From contig JAGFJD010000639.1 in assembly GCA_024102975.1 (NCBI GenBank), positions 1 to 64,000 on the forward strand: a stretch of 64,000 bases of DNA, given 5' to 3'. A model generated the notes under the pieces. The model worked only from the letters and a program-made list of their open reading frames with translations, did no database searches and was not told the DNA's origin. Positions 16,702 through 25,143 of this stretch are shown one piece after another. Position 1 is the stretch's first letter. Every line of letters begins with the position of its first letter. A program made the translations under genes and the position numbers. This stretch comes from Phaeodactylibacter sp. GTDB lineage: Bacteria > Bacteroidota > Bacteroidia > Chitinophagales > Saprospiraceae.

Positions 16702-17811
16702 TTACTGGTTCCCGGCGTATTCCTGCTCCCGGATTTTCTTTTGGTACAATTCCTGCCGGGCCTGAGCATTACCGGGCTTGGTGATGTCCAGCATCTCCGG
16801 CGCGTCGGGGTGTTTGCGGTTGATATCCCTGCCCAGGAAGGAGAGATTGTTTTTCAGCACTTTTTCCGTTTCCACATTGGCCTCATCGATGAGGCGGCCC
16901 ATGTCTGCCTCGGTAATGTACTGGCCGGTTTTCAGCTTGCGTTTGGCAATTTCCTTGGCGACATCCCTGCCGACCGTTTCATTGTAGTAGCTTTTCCACT
17001 CCTGTACCCTTTCATTGCCGCCGCGGCTGCCCACTTCCTTTTCCTGGGCGATCCGTTGCCGGACGAGATGGGAGCTGACCTCGTCGGCCACATAGCTGGC
17101 CTGGCGTTCCATTTCCGGAGCCACCTTCGTGCCTTCCACCAGAGCCGTGCGCACCTCCGCGTCGTAATTTTCCAGCCGGTATTCCTGCATGGCCTGGCGG
17201 AGGGCATTATACGAATAATCGCCTTGCCTGCCCAGGCCTTCCAGCCAGCGGCTGCTGTTGGCCGAGTACTTGAAATAGGATTGCAGCCCGTCGCGGGCGG
17301 CATTGCTCTTGATACTGGACAGGGGCACTACTACCTTATCCATGAAATCCTGCCAGCTTTCTATCTTTTCTCCTTTTTCGGCCAGAGTAACCCCCAGGGC
17401 AAGAGAAATGCCGGCAGGCACGCCCCTGTTGAGGGCCTGGGCGGTGGCCGTCTCGGCAAAGCGCCGGATGAACTCATCTGCGTTGAGCGCCGGCCGGGAG
17501 CTGCGGGCAGGTGCCTGTTGGCTGTAATCATCGTAGGGACGAGGCCGATAGCCTTCCCGGTAGCCCTGCTTCTGTTCATCAGGGCTGACATAAATGGTTT
17601 CGCGCTCCTCATTTTCTTCAGCATAAGCCCCGCCGACAGAGGCTTCCTTGTAACGTGGGCTGGAATCCTGTCCCTCCCGGCCTTCGAGGCTGATCTTCAG
17701 GCCGGCCTTATCGAGCATTCCAATAAAAAGGATCATTGCAAAAATAAAGCCGAGGAGACGCAGCAATGTATTCGTTCCTCCACTATTTGGCCGTGAGTAG
17801 CGGTTTTCCAT
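16702..17811 (-). CDS. Membrane-anchored protein of unknown function
   Basis: 369 residues: a short cytosolic N-terminus, one hydrophobic helix (LLRLLGFIFAMILFIGML, about 17-34), a Tyr/Arg/Pro-rich linker, then a helical domain rich in charged residues. The segment FIRRFAETATAQALNRGVPAG-ISLALGV (about 113-140) faintly recalls the first helices of GH73-type glucosaminidases (pattern RxGIPASxTLAQ), but the catalytic Glu region does not align cleanly. No named family is recognised. It is upstream of, and on the same strand as, the susC operon, but a promoter lies between them. Confidence 0.6.
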   Translation of the reverse strand: MENRYSRPNSGGTNTLLRLLGFIFAMILFIGMLDKAGLKISLEGREGQDSSPRYKEASVGGAYAEENEERETIYVSPDEQKQGYREGYRPRPYDDYSQQAPARSSRPALNADEFIRRFAETATAQALNRGVPAGISLALGVTLAEKGEKIESWQDFMDKVVVPLSSIKSNAARDGLQSYFKYSANSSRWLEGLGRQGDYSYNALRQAMQEYRLENYDAEVRTALVEGTKVAPEMERQASYVADEVSSHLVRQRIAQEKEVGSRGGNERVQEWKSYYNETVGRDVAKEIAKRKLKTGQYITEADMGRLIDEANVETEKVLKNNLSFLGRDINRKHPDAPEMLDITKPGNAQARQELYQKKIREQEYAGNQ

Positions 17812-18167
17812 GAGTTATTATTTTTTAAATGTGAATGAAATTGTATGCTTAAACCTACTAAGGTAACAAAGATTGGCGAAGTTTGAGAAGCCGGCCCCGG
17901 GGTTTATATGGAAAGGATAGAAATGGGCAGGGAACGGTAGGATGGAGTGATGCTGTAGATGTTTGCCTGCGCCGCAGGAACCGACGATGGGATATTGAAT
18001 GCCTTTGATGTGGAAGGAGGCGGCATAAGGTTGTAAGAAATCAGACAAGATTAACAAGATTCAGGAACCTGCGCCACGATAGCGTATTTATCCTGAAAAT
18101 CTTGTTAATCCTGTCTATCAATACTTAGGGGCCGGAGAAGAATATTCAAATTATCAGCGGCAATGCC
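17812..18167. other. 356-nt intergenic region with inverted repeat
   Basis: Contains GACAAGATTAACAAGATT at 18044-18061 inverted against AATCTTGTTAATCCTGTC at 18098-18115 (about 23-bp imperfect stem including CAGGA/TCCTG ends). The same wording recurs at other gene ends in the window. The 79-codon minus-strand frame at 17818-18057 has no supporting feature. Confidence 0.5.
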
Positions 18168-20885
18168 CTACTCCACAATAAACCGCACCACTTCCCGCTG
18201 CTTACCCACCGTCACCCGCAGGAAGTACAAACCATAGGGCAATTCAAGTTCGTACTGGCGGGTCAGCCGGCTTCCACTCGCCGTTTCCCGGCGCTGAAGC
18301 ACCCGCCGGCCGGTGATGTCGGCAACCTCGACAGCAAACTCCTGACCGGCAGGCAAGCCGTCAATATCGAGTCGGAAAACGCCATCGTTCGGGTTGGGAG
18401 ATACCTGTGCGGCCAGGGGTTTAAAGCCGGGGGCATTCACGTCAACCAACTCGTCGGCCGTATCGCCTTCCCAGATGCCACGCCCGAAAGTTGCGGCGTA
18501 GATTTTGCCCTCGCCTGGCAGGATTTCCAGTTCACTGACGATCACGTTCGGTAGCCCCTCGCTGTAGAGCACCCATTCGTCCGTTTCGCCATGAAGATAG
18601 TACACGCCTATATCCGTGCCGATATATACGCTGTTGACCGTTGAGTTGGGGTCCTGTACGATACAATTGACCGGTATATTGGGCAGGTTGTAGGATATGT
18701 TCTGCCAGGTATCGCCGCCGTCAGCCGAGCGGTAGACCTTCCTGCCATCCGAAAAGCCGCCGGCCGATACCCACACCAGGTTGGGGTCGTCGTCGTCGGC
18801 AGCGACATAGGTGAAGAAGAGCTCATCGGGAAGCCCCTCGGTTATGTTGTCCCAGCTGTTTCCCCCGTTTCGGGTGCGCCACATGTAGCTGGGTTCGCCA
18901 AGAGAGTGGTACAGGCGGTGCGCCAGGTAGATATAGTCCTTATCGGCCGGGGATACGGCAAAGCTGGAAGAGGGCAGGGCCGGGACCGGAAAATCGGATA
19001 TGCGCTGGAACGAGCTGCCGCCGTCGGTGGATTTGTACAGGTTCGTATAGGCAACGTAGAGCACATCGGGGTTGCCGGGCTCGAGCATGAAGGGCGTCGT
19101 CCAGGCTTCGCGTTCGTTGTTGCCGGCAGGGATATTGCCACTGACCGAAAAAAAGCTGTTCCCTCCGTCATCTGATCCGACGATATTGCCAAACTGGGAG
19201 GATCCGTAGAGGATATCCGGGTTTTCCGGGTGGATCAGGCCCTCCATGCCATCGCCGCCAATGATGCCGGTCCAGTTTCCGCTTTTTTTCAGCCAGGTGG
19301 AATTGTCCTGGGTGCCGGCGATGAGGTCGCCGGGGGTTGCGCGGCTGAGGCCGAGGCGATAGAAGGAGGTGATCTGCATGCCGCCGGCGATGTCTTCCCA
19401 TTGGGTTTCGAAGAAGTAGTTATCGATATCCTGGGCGGCATTTGCCGATCCGAGGACGATCTCGTCCGCCCGGCTGACGCCGCCGTCGTTGCAGGCGTAG
19501 TACTTGCCGTCCAGCGGGTTGTAGGCGAGGAAGTGCTGGTCGGCGTGGATGCTTTGCCGGCCTCCGCCGCCCACCCAGTAAGAGGCCGGGCGCCAGCTCT
19601 GGCCGCCGTCCTCCGAACCCCAGATGTTAATGCCGCCGGTGTAAATGCGGTTGGGGTCTTCAGGATGGACGAGGATGGCCAGGTCATAGGTTCCCTGGCC
19701 GCCGTTGCCGCCGCCGCCATACCAGTGCAGGATATTAGGGTCGGTCGAGCGCAATTCCCAGCTGCCGCCGGCGTCGGCAGTGCGGTAGAGGCCGTAAAAA
19801 TCGCGGTTCCGGCTGCAGGCCAGGGCGTAGACGTAGCTGGAGTTGGACGGAGAGATGGCCAGCTCGATGCGTTGCACCTGGCCGGTGGGAGGTATATTGG
19901 TGTTCAGTTCCGTCCAGTTCTGGCCGAAGTCGGTGGACTTCCAGATGCCGGCAGTGCCGGCGTCGAGGTTGCGGACCCAGGCCGTGGAGGCGTACAATAC
20001 GTCAGGGTCGGAGGGGTCTTGTTCGATGTCCCAGATCATTTCGCCGGAAATATCTGCCCAGGTATCGCCCCCGTCTTCGGACGTGCGGATGCCAAACAGG
20101 CCGGCGGCAACGAGGCGCCGGCCGTCTTCGGGATGTACAAAGACCCGGCGGGTGAGGGAGCCATCCCTTCCGGTCTGGTCGAATGTCAGGCCGGTGGGCT
20201 GCCAGCTCTGGCCGCCGTTGGTGGTTTTATAGACGCCCATGCCGTAATGGGTGTGGCGCTTGCGGTCGTCGAGGTCGAGGCCGGCGCCGATGTAGGCGTA
20301 GTCGCCGACGGACACGTACATTTCATCCGGGTTGTTGGGGTTGACGGCGATGTCGCTGATGCGCAGGATCGGCAGGCCGTTGTCGAGCGGCATCCAGCTT
20401 TGGCCGCTGTTCGTAGTCTTCCAGATACCGCCCTGGGCCACGCCCACCCAGAAGGTGTTGGCGTCGGTGGGGTGGAAGGTAATGCAGTTGATGCGGCCCA
20501 TGCCGCGGATGATGTATTCGGTGACGATGGTGGCGTAGTCTTCCGGCCCGGCAGGCATCCACCCGGGGCTGCGCCCGGCGACGCCGGCCTGTTCGCGGGC
20601 CACCTTTTCGGCGGCTGCCCGGAAGAGGGGTTCCTGGTTGCCGAAGCTGCCGTCTTCATTGGCCCGGACGGTTTGTTCGTGCAGCCATCGGGCGTACCAC
20701 TTCCATCCTTTTTCCTGCGAAAGGTCACGCTGTGCTGCCCAGTTGTCAAAGGCGGCTTCCAGGTGCCGGATCTCCAGGGGTTCGCCCTGTTGGCGGGCAG
20801 GAGTGTCGAGAAAATCCTGAGCGAAGGTGTTGAGAGCAAGGCTTAAAAAGAAAAGCGCTACTAATCCGGATAAGTGTTTTTTCAT
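18168..20885 (-). CDS. Sortilin/Asp-box beta-propeller protein with T9SS sorting tail
   Basis: 905 residues, signal peptide ending LNTFAQ-DFL. The body has at least nine Asp-box turns (SxDxGxxW type: TTNSGQSW, TTNGGQSW, SEDGGDTW, STDFGQNW, SEDGGQSW, STDGGSSF, TRNGGNSW, SADGGDTW), as in VPS10/sortilin and GH74-like propellers. Residues from about 828 (VSPNPNDGVFRLDI ... YGLYFLRVTVG ... VRFIVE) form a type A Por secretion tail. So it is exported by the T9SS and probably bound to the cell surface. Catalytic function cannot be assigned. ATG at 20885 is chosen for the signal peptide. Confidence 0.88.
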   Translation of the reverse strand: MKKHLSGLVALFFLSLALNTFAQDFLDTPARQQGEPLEIRHLEAAFDNWAAQRDLSQEKGWKWYARWLHEQTVRANEDGSFGNQEPLFRAAAEKVAREQAGVAGRSPGWMPAGPEDYATIVTEYIIRGMGRINCITFHPTDANTFWVGVAQGGIWKTTNSGQSWMPLDNGLPILRISDIAVNPNNPDEMYVSVGDYAYIGAGLDLDDRKRHTHYGMGVYKTTNGGQSWQPTGLTFDQTGRDGSLTRRVFVHPEDGRRLVAAGLFGIRTSEDGGDTWADISGEMIWDIEQDPSDPDVLYASTAWVRNLDAGTAGIWKSTDFGQNWTELNTNIPPTGQVQRIELAISPSNSSYVYALACSRNRDFYGLYRTADAGGSWELRSTDPNILHWYGGGGNGGQGTYDLAILVHPEDPNRIYTGGINIWGSEDGGQSWRPASYWVGGGGRQSIHADQHFLAYNPLDGKYYACNDGGVSRADEIVLGSANAAQDIDNYFFETQWEDIAGGMQITSFYRLGLSRATPGDLIAGTQDNSTWLKKSGNWTGIIGGDGMEGLIHPENPDILYGSSQFGNIVGSDDGGNSFFSVSGNIPAGNNEREAWTTPFMLEPGNPDVLYVAYTNLYKSTDGGSSFQRISDFPVPALPSSSFAVSPADKDYIYLAHRLYHSLGEPSYMWRTRNGGNSWDNITEGLPDELFFTYVAADDDDPNLVWVSAGGFSDGRKVYRSADGGDTWQNISYNLPNIPVNCIVQDPNSTVNSVYIGTDIGVYYLHGETDEWVLYSEGLPNVIVSELEILPGEGKIYAATFGRGIWEGDTADELVDVNAPGFKPLAAQVSPNPNDGVFRLDIDGLPAGQEFAVEVADITGRRVLQRRETASGSRLTRQYELELPYGLYFLRVTVGKQREVVRFIVE

Positions 20886-20968
20886 GGAGTGTTTTTTTGA
20901 GCGAAAATAAGGCATTTACAATGCTAAAACATGGTGTGAGGAACGAGCTTTGGACAGTGAACGACAGA

Positions 20969-21613
20969 TCAATCAAATGTTTCCAGGGCTTCGAACAGCT
21001 CGTCCAGCTCGTCGAAAGATTTGAAGCCCACTTTTTCCTCGGTGCCGCCCCGTACGTTGATGCCGTAGGGTTGCAATATATCCAGGGCCTCTCCCAGCGT
21101 TTCGGCGTTGAAGTCCAGGCTGATCAGGATGGGATAATCCCGGCACAGGCCCTGCAGGTATTCCAGCGGGGTTCCGGTGAGGCTGTCCCAGCCGATCCCG
21201 TTTTTATCGAAGTTGAGGAGGAAGGCTTCCACGTAGGGTGCCATTGCCGGCCAACCGGCAGTTGCCTCTTTGAGCCTGCCTGCTTCTTCGACGACGACTT
21301 CGAGCAGGGTGGGCGCCTCGTTGTCGTGGAGGGCTTTCAGGGTGTCGAGGCCGGAAAACTGCCCAAGCTGGACCCCGTCGAGTTCCAGGAGATCGGCTGC
21401 CGACAGGATTTCTTCCGGGGGCTGCAGCCCGAACTCGCCGATGATCTTTACGCCGTCAACCCATTCCTTGATAGCCTGCATCGCCTGGGGCTGGATATAG
21501 GCCCCGGAGCCGGCATCGAAATTGAAGCCGAGCCACTCGATTTCCCAGGCGGCAAAATAGCGGGCGTCGGTCAGGTTGGTCACCGAGCTCGCTTTTACTT
21601 TTGTCTTCAGCAT
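20969..21613 (-). CDS. TrpF-like TIM-barrel protein, probably not a PRA isomerase
   Basis: 214 residues that follow the phosphoribosylanthranilate isomerase layout (KASSVTNLTDARYFA, WLGFNF, DGVQLGQF, GINVRGGTEEKVG). The catalytic Cys of the KICGLT motif is Ser here (KASSVT) and the catalytic Asp of LLD is Asn (LLNFDKNG); the phosphate-binding SGG is also not seen. No other trp gene is near. It is best called a TrpF-related pseudoenzyme or an enzyme with a different reaction. ATG at 21613; its leader overlaps nothing but lies 133 nt from the divergent alkyltransferase-like gene. Confidence 0.7.
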   Translation of the reverse strand: MLKTKVKASSVTNLTDARYFAAWEIEWLGFNFDAGSGAYIQPQAMQAIKEWVDGVKIIGEFGLQPPEEILSAADLLELDGVQLGQFSGLDTLKALHDNEAPTLLEVVVEEAGRLKEATAGWPAMAPYVEAFLLNFDKNGIGWDSLTGTPLEYLQGLCRDYPILISLDFNAETLGEALDILQPYGINVRGGTEEKVGFKSFDELDELFEALETFD

Positions 21614-21746
21614 AAACCAAATGTTATATCGAATTGTCCTATTTTGTGTGCCGGGCCACAGCCGGGCACACATGCCTGAAAGGCATGGCACAAACAGGCG
21701 GCGGACGACAATCAGCAGAAAAAACCGCGCAAAATTAAACAATAAA

Positions 21747-22091
21747 ATGCCGGAACCCACGTATTATGACCTGGTTTATGCCGTGGTACGGCACATCCCC
21801 CGCGGCCGGGTAAGCACCTATGGCGCAATAGCGGATTTCCTGGCGCTCGGCTCCGCCCGCATGGTAGGCTGGGCGCTGAACAAGAGCTTCAGCAATGACG
21901 GCGTGCCGGCCCACCGGGTCGTCAACCGGAAGGGCGAGCTCAGCGGCCGCAACCACTGGCCCCGGCCGACGATGATGCAGGAACTGCTGGAACAGGAGGG
22001 GGTAACAATCGAGGACAACCGGGTGCGGGAGTTCGGCCAGTTGTTCTGGCACCCGGCGGAAGAGCTGGGAGAGGACTTTGAGCCATTTTAG
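21747..22091 (+). CDS. Alkyltransferase-like (ATL) DNA-repair protein
   Basis: 114 residues. Matches the DNA-binding domain of O6-alkylguanine-DNA alkyltransferases: VYAVVRHIPRGRVSTYGAIA, the Arg finger region SARMVGWALN, and the active-site loop VPAHRVVNRKGELSG, in which the acceptor Cys of PCHRV is Ala. ATL proteins bind O6-alkylguanine without removing the alkyl group and pass the lesion to nucleotide-excision repair. The ATG at 21747 fits family length; the long upstream extension of the frame is Arg-rich and not conserved-looking. Confidence 0.9.
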   Translation: MPEPTYYDLVYAVVRHIPRGRVSTYGAIADFLALGSARMVGWALNKSFSNDGVPAHRVVNRKGELSGRNHWPRPTMMQELLEQEGVTIEDNRVREFGQLFWHPAEELGEDFEPF

Positions 22092-22131
22092 GCCTAATAA
22101 TGACATCCAGTTGAAATAACCTAACTCTTTT

Positions 22132-22569
22132 ATGATGAAAATGAAAATCCTTATCCCTATCCTGGCCATGATGGCCCTTGCGACGGCGGCCCTCGCCCAA
22201 CCCTCCCCCATTGGCGTATGGAAAACCATTGATGACGAAACCGGAGAGGCCAAATCCCATGTGGAGATTTATGAAAAGGGCGGCAAGCTCTACGGCAAGA
22301 TCGCCAGGTTGCTGATCTCCGCGCCGGATAAAATCTGTGAAGAATGTCCCGGCAAGAAGAAGGGCAAGCCCCTGATGGGCATGCACGTCATTGAGGGCCT
22401 GGAGCCACATAAAGATTACTGGAAAAGCGGAGCCATCATGGATCCGGAGAACGGCAACGAGTACGGCTGCAGCATCTGGTTTGAGAACGGCAACGCCGAC
22501 GAGCTGAAAGTCCGCGGCAAACACTGGACGGGCCTCTACCGGACGCAGACGTGGTACCGGGTGCAGTGA
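22132..22569 (+). CDS. DUF2147 secreted protein
   Basis: 145 residues; signal peptide MKMKILIPILAMMALATAALAQ-PS, then a compact lipocalin-like DUF2147 domain: GVWKTIDDETGEAKSHVEIY, GKIARLL, CEECPG, MGMHVIEGL, GCSIWFENG, and the ending GLYRTQTWYRV. The family is common in Bacteroidota and Proteobacteria and has no defined function; location is periplasmic. Forty nt after the ATL gene on the same strand. Confidence 0.88.
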   Translation: MMKMKILIPILAMMALATAALAQPSPIGVWKTIDDETGEAKSHVEIYEKGGKLYGKIARLLISAPDKICEECPGKKKGKPLMGMHVIEGLEPHKDYWKSGAIMDPENGNEYGCSIWFENGNADELKVRGKHWTGLYRTQTWYRVQ

Positions 22570-22717
22570 ATGGGGGGCGTACCGAAAGCTGCGAAATTTT
22601 TCTCCTTCCCATGCTGGAATTCCGGGAATTTTTTTTAAAAGCCAGGGCAATAAGCCCCCTGCGTTTATAGTTTTATAGGTGAATTTTCAAGGTAATTAGC
22701 TAACCAAAATCCACTGT

Positions 22718-22954
22718 ATGAAGCAAAAGTTTACACCGAACGATCTCATTCAATACCTCTACCACGAGGTAAGCGCTACAGAACGCCTGGCGATGGACGA
22801 GGCGCTGTGCGAAAGCCCGGGGCTCAGGGAGGAATACAAGAGCCTCCAGCAGGCATATCAGCAGTTGCCCAGGGTCGCCTTCCGGCCCTCTTCGCGCACG
22901 ATCCAGGACATTCTGAAGTATAGCGAAAGAACAGCCCTCGAGAAGCACGCCTGA
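22718..22954 (+). CDS. Small conserved-looking protein, anti-sigma N-terminus-like
   Basis: 78 residues, soluble, highly charged: FTPNDLIQYLYHEVSATERLAMDEAL then LREEYKSLQQAYQQLPRV. The DLIQYLYxE-x-E-R pattern resembles the first helices of anti-sigma factors and of small Bacteroidota proteins, but there is no zinc motif and no membrane helix. It has its own start and is closed by a strong terminator, which supports it being a real gene. Function unknown. Confidence 0.7.
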   Translation: MKQKFTPNDLIQYLYHEVSATERLAMDEALCESPGLREEYKSLQQAYQQLPRVAFRPSSRTIQDILKYSERTALEKHA

Positions 22955-22973
22955 TTTAAACCGTGCTTTTTGA

Positions 22974-23012
22974 AAAGCCCCTGGCAAAAGCTTTGCCAGG
23001 GGCTTTCTTTTT
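22974..23012 (+). terminator. Rho-independent terminator
   Basis: AAAGCCCCTGGCAAA (22974-22988) pairs perfectly with TTTGCCAGGGGCTTT (22992-23006), 3-nt loop, then CTTTTTG. It ends the small gene before the recA promoter. Confidence 0.9.
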
Positions 23013-23053
23013 GCGTATTTTACTCCGGAGATTGACAAATTGTGGTTGGAAAC

Positions 23054-23084
23054 TTGCTTTAACCAAACAATTAATTTAAATTTG
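23054..23084 (+). promoter_or_regulatory. recA promoter
   Basis: TTG (23054-23056), 20 nt, TAAATTTG (23077-23084): exact match to the Bacteroidota consensus, 40 nt before the recA ATG. No obvious LexA box was noticed around it. Confidence 0.65.
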
Positions 23085-23123
23085 TACCTCGATTAAACAA
23101 AAAGTTGAACAAAAGCACCTCAA

Positions 23124-24206
23124 ATGTCCGATACCAACAAACAAGACCGGGAAGCGAAACTGAAAGCGCTTCAACTGACCGTCGACCGGCTCGAAAAAAC
23201 CTACGGCAAAGGCACCATCATGCGGCTGGGGGATGACAGCGTGGTCGAAGTGGATTCCATTCCTACCGGCTCCCTGAGCCTCGACATCGCCCTGGGCGTC
23301 AATGGCCTGCCCCGCGGCAGGGTAGTCGAAATCTACGGGCCGGAATCTTCCGGTAAGACCACCCTGGCCATCCACGCCATCGCCGAATGCCAGAAACAGG
23401 GCGGCATCGCCGCCTTCATCGACGCAGAGCATGCCTTTGACCGCACCTACGCCAAAGCCCTGGGCGTCGACACGGAGAACCTGCTCATTTCTCAGCCCGA
23501 CAATGGCGAGCAGGCCCTGGAGATTTCGGAGAACCTGATCCGCTCCGGCGCCATCGACATCATCGTTATCGACTCAGTGGCCGCCCTGGTACCCCGCTCC
23601 GAGATCGAGGGCGAGATGGGCGACTCCAAGATGGGCCTCCAGGCCCGCCTCATGTCACAGGCGATGCGTAAGCTGACCGGTACTATCGGCCGGACGGGCT
23701 GCTGCTGTATTTTCATCAACCAGCTGAGGGAAAAGATCGGTGTGATGTTCGGCAACCCGGAAACGACTACAGGGGGCAACGCCCTGAAGTTCTACGCTTC
23801 CATGCGCCTCGACATCCGCCGCTCCGGCTCCGCCATCAAAGATAAAGAGGGTAATGTGGTAGGCAACCACGTCAAGGTTAAAGTCGTCAAAAACAAACTC
23901 GCACCCCCCTTCCGCGTAGCGGAGTTCGACATCATGTTCGGCGAGGGTATCTCCAAAACCGGGGAAATCGTCGACCTGGGCGTCGACCACGACATCATCC
24001 AGAAAAGCGGGGCCTGGTACAGCTACGAAGATGCCAAGATCGCCCAGGGCCGCGAAGCCGCCAAGCAGTTCCTGATGGACAACCCGGAAGTGGCCTCCGA
24101 GATCGAAAAGAAGATCAAAGCCAAAATCCTCGGCCTGCCGCTGAAAGAGGAAGGCAAGGATAACGGCAAGGCCAGGAAAGAAGAAAAGGAAGAGGCGAAG
24201 TCCTGA
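23124..24206 (+). CDS. recA: Recombinase RecA
   Basis: 360 residues. ATP-dependent strand-exchange protein for homologous recombination and SOS control. Walker A is GPESSGKTT (about 72-80), followed by IDAEHAFD, the Walker B region IIVIDSVAALVP, the L1/L2 DNA loops (RLMSQAMRKLTG, FINQLREKIGVMFGNPETTTGG) and an acidic/basic C-terminal tail rich in Lys and Glu. Full length for the family. It is transcribed alone: terminator upstream, convergent gldD downstream, with a large palindrome after the stop codon. Confidence 0.99.
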   Translation: MSDTNKQDREAKLKALQLTVDRLEKTYGKGTIMRLGDDSVVEVDSIPTGSLSLDIALGVNGLPRGRVVEIYGPESSGKTTLAIHAIAECQKQGGIAAFIDAEHAFDRTYAKALGVDTENLLISQPDNGEQALEISENLIRSGAIDIIVIDSVAALVPRSEIEGEMGDSKMGLQARLMSQAMRKLTGTIGRTGCCCIFINQLREKIGVMFGNPETTTGGNALKFYASMRLDIRRSGSAIKDKEGNVVGNHVKVKVVKNKLAPPFRVAEFDIMFGEGISKTGEIVDLGVDHDIIQKSGAWYSYEDAKIAQGREAAKQFLMDNPEVASEIEKKIKAKILGLPLKEEGKDNGKARKEEKEEAKS

Positions 24207-24213
24207 CCCAAAT

Positions 24214-24335
24214 TTCGATATGCAGGCCCCGACTTTCTGTCCTGGTTGTCAGGGCATTTCAGTGTCGTGGTATTTCGGCCGCAGAACCATTGCGCCGAAA
24301 TGCCATGACACCGGAGTTGGGGGATACATATCGAA
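24214..24335. repeat. Nested palindrome between recA and gldD
   Basis: Inner hairpin: GTGTCGTGGTATTTCGGC (24262-24279) with GCCGAAATGCCATGACAC (24294-24311), 18 bp including two G.U pairs. Outer arms: TTCGATATG (24214-24222) with CATATCGAA (24327-24335). It sits between convergent genes and may serve as a two-way terminator, though no T run follows. Confidence 0.65.
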
Positions 24336-24449
24336 GGCCGGTTAAGAAGGTTGCACGGGTTTTTACCCGGAAGCACGATAGCGAAGATTTATCCAACCGG
24401 GATTCATGGAACGATGCAGCTACCTCACCCTCCCGGGCTCCTCCGGCTT

Positions 24450-25046
24450 TCACTCCCACCGGAAAGTTTCGATCATGTGCAGGATGTCTTCCTCTACGAA
24501 TTCGTAAATGGGCGCCAAGGAATCAGGGCGGGCCTGGGTATTGAAATACAGGGCACCCCTGAGAAAGTTGTCGGTGCTGTCGGTGAGGTAGAACTGAAAA
24601 GGCGAAGCGGCCGGCCCTTCGATGACAAAAGCAAACCCGTTTACGTTTCCCTCCTTTTTTATCGGTATTTCCTGGATATAGTTGGCTTTTTTGTTGTGCC
24701 ATTCCACCAGCTCGAACGCGTCGTTTTTCAACTTGTCAAAAGAATTCTCCCCGGTAATGGGGTGATAGCTGCAATGAATGCGGCTGTCGAAGGCCGGCAT
24801 GAAAACATCGAACCAGCAGGGATGGGCAGGTTTTTGGTCGAAGAAGAGCGTATCCTGCTGGATTTCGGCATAGGCCGGGTATTCAAAAGTGAAACTGCAG
24901 TAATCAGCATCGAACCGGCGGTAGCCTCGCTCCGGATATTCTACTTTGGGGAAAGCCCGCGGTTTGGGCGTGTAAGAGGGCCCTTCGCCACAAGAGGTCG
25001 ACAAGAGAAGGAAGAGCATCAGAATGGGGAAGTATTTTATCTTCAT
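24450..25046 (-). CDS. gldD: Gliding motility lipoprotein GldD
   Basis: 198 residues with lipobox LLLLSTSC-G at about 19. The pattern YTPKPRAFPKVEYPERGYRRFD, FTFEYPAYA, CWFDVFMPAFDSRIHCSY and the ending HMIETFRWE are characteristic of GldD. In Flavobacterium johnsoniae GldD is needed for gliding and for stability of the T9SS. The next gene upstream is gldE, the usual neighbour. Confidence 0.95.
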   Translation of the reverse strand: MKIKYFPILMLFLLLSTSCGEGPSYTPKPRAFPKVEYPERGYRRFDADYCSFTFEYPAYAEIQQDTLFFDQKPAHPCWFDVFMPAFDSRIHCSYHPITGENSFDKLKNDAFELVEWHNKKANYIQEIPIKKEGNVNGFAFVIEGPAASPFQFYLTDSTDNFLRGALYFNTQARPDSLAPIYEFVEEDILHMIETFRWE

Positions 25047-25143
25047 GTCATTTTTGGTTCAGAGGTAATGTAACTGCAAAACAACTGCCTGTTTCCTGGT
25101 TTTGCCACTAACCAACAACTGCCGGCAACCTCATGCTCCGGCC

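Noticed and set aside
17818..18057. 79-codon minus-strand frame
   Set aside because: Overlaps intergenic repeats, lacks start context and motifs.
19230..20846. 538-codon plus-strand frame
   Set aside because: Mirror of the sortilin-like gene; composition is that of an antisense GC-rich frame with no motifs.
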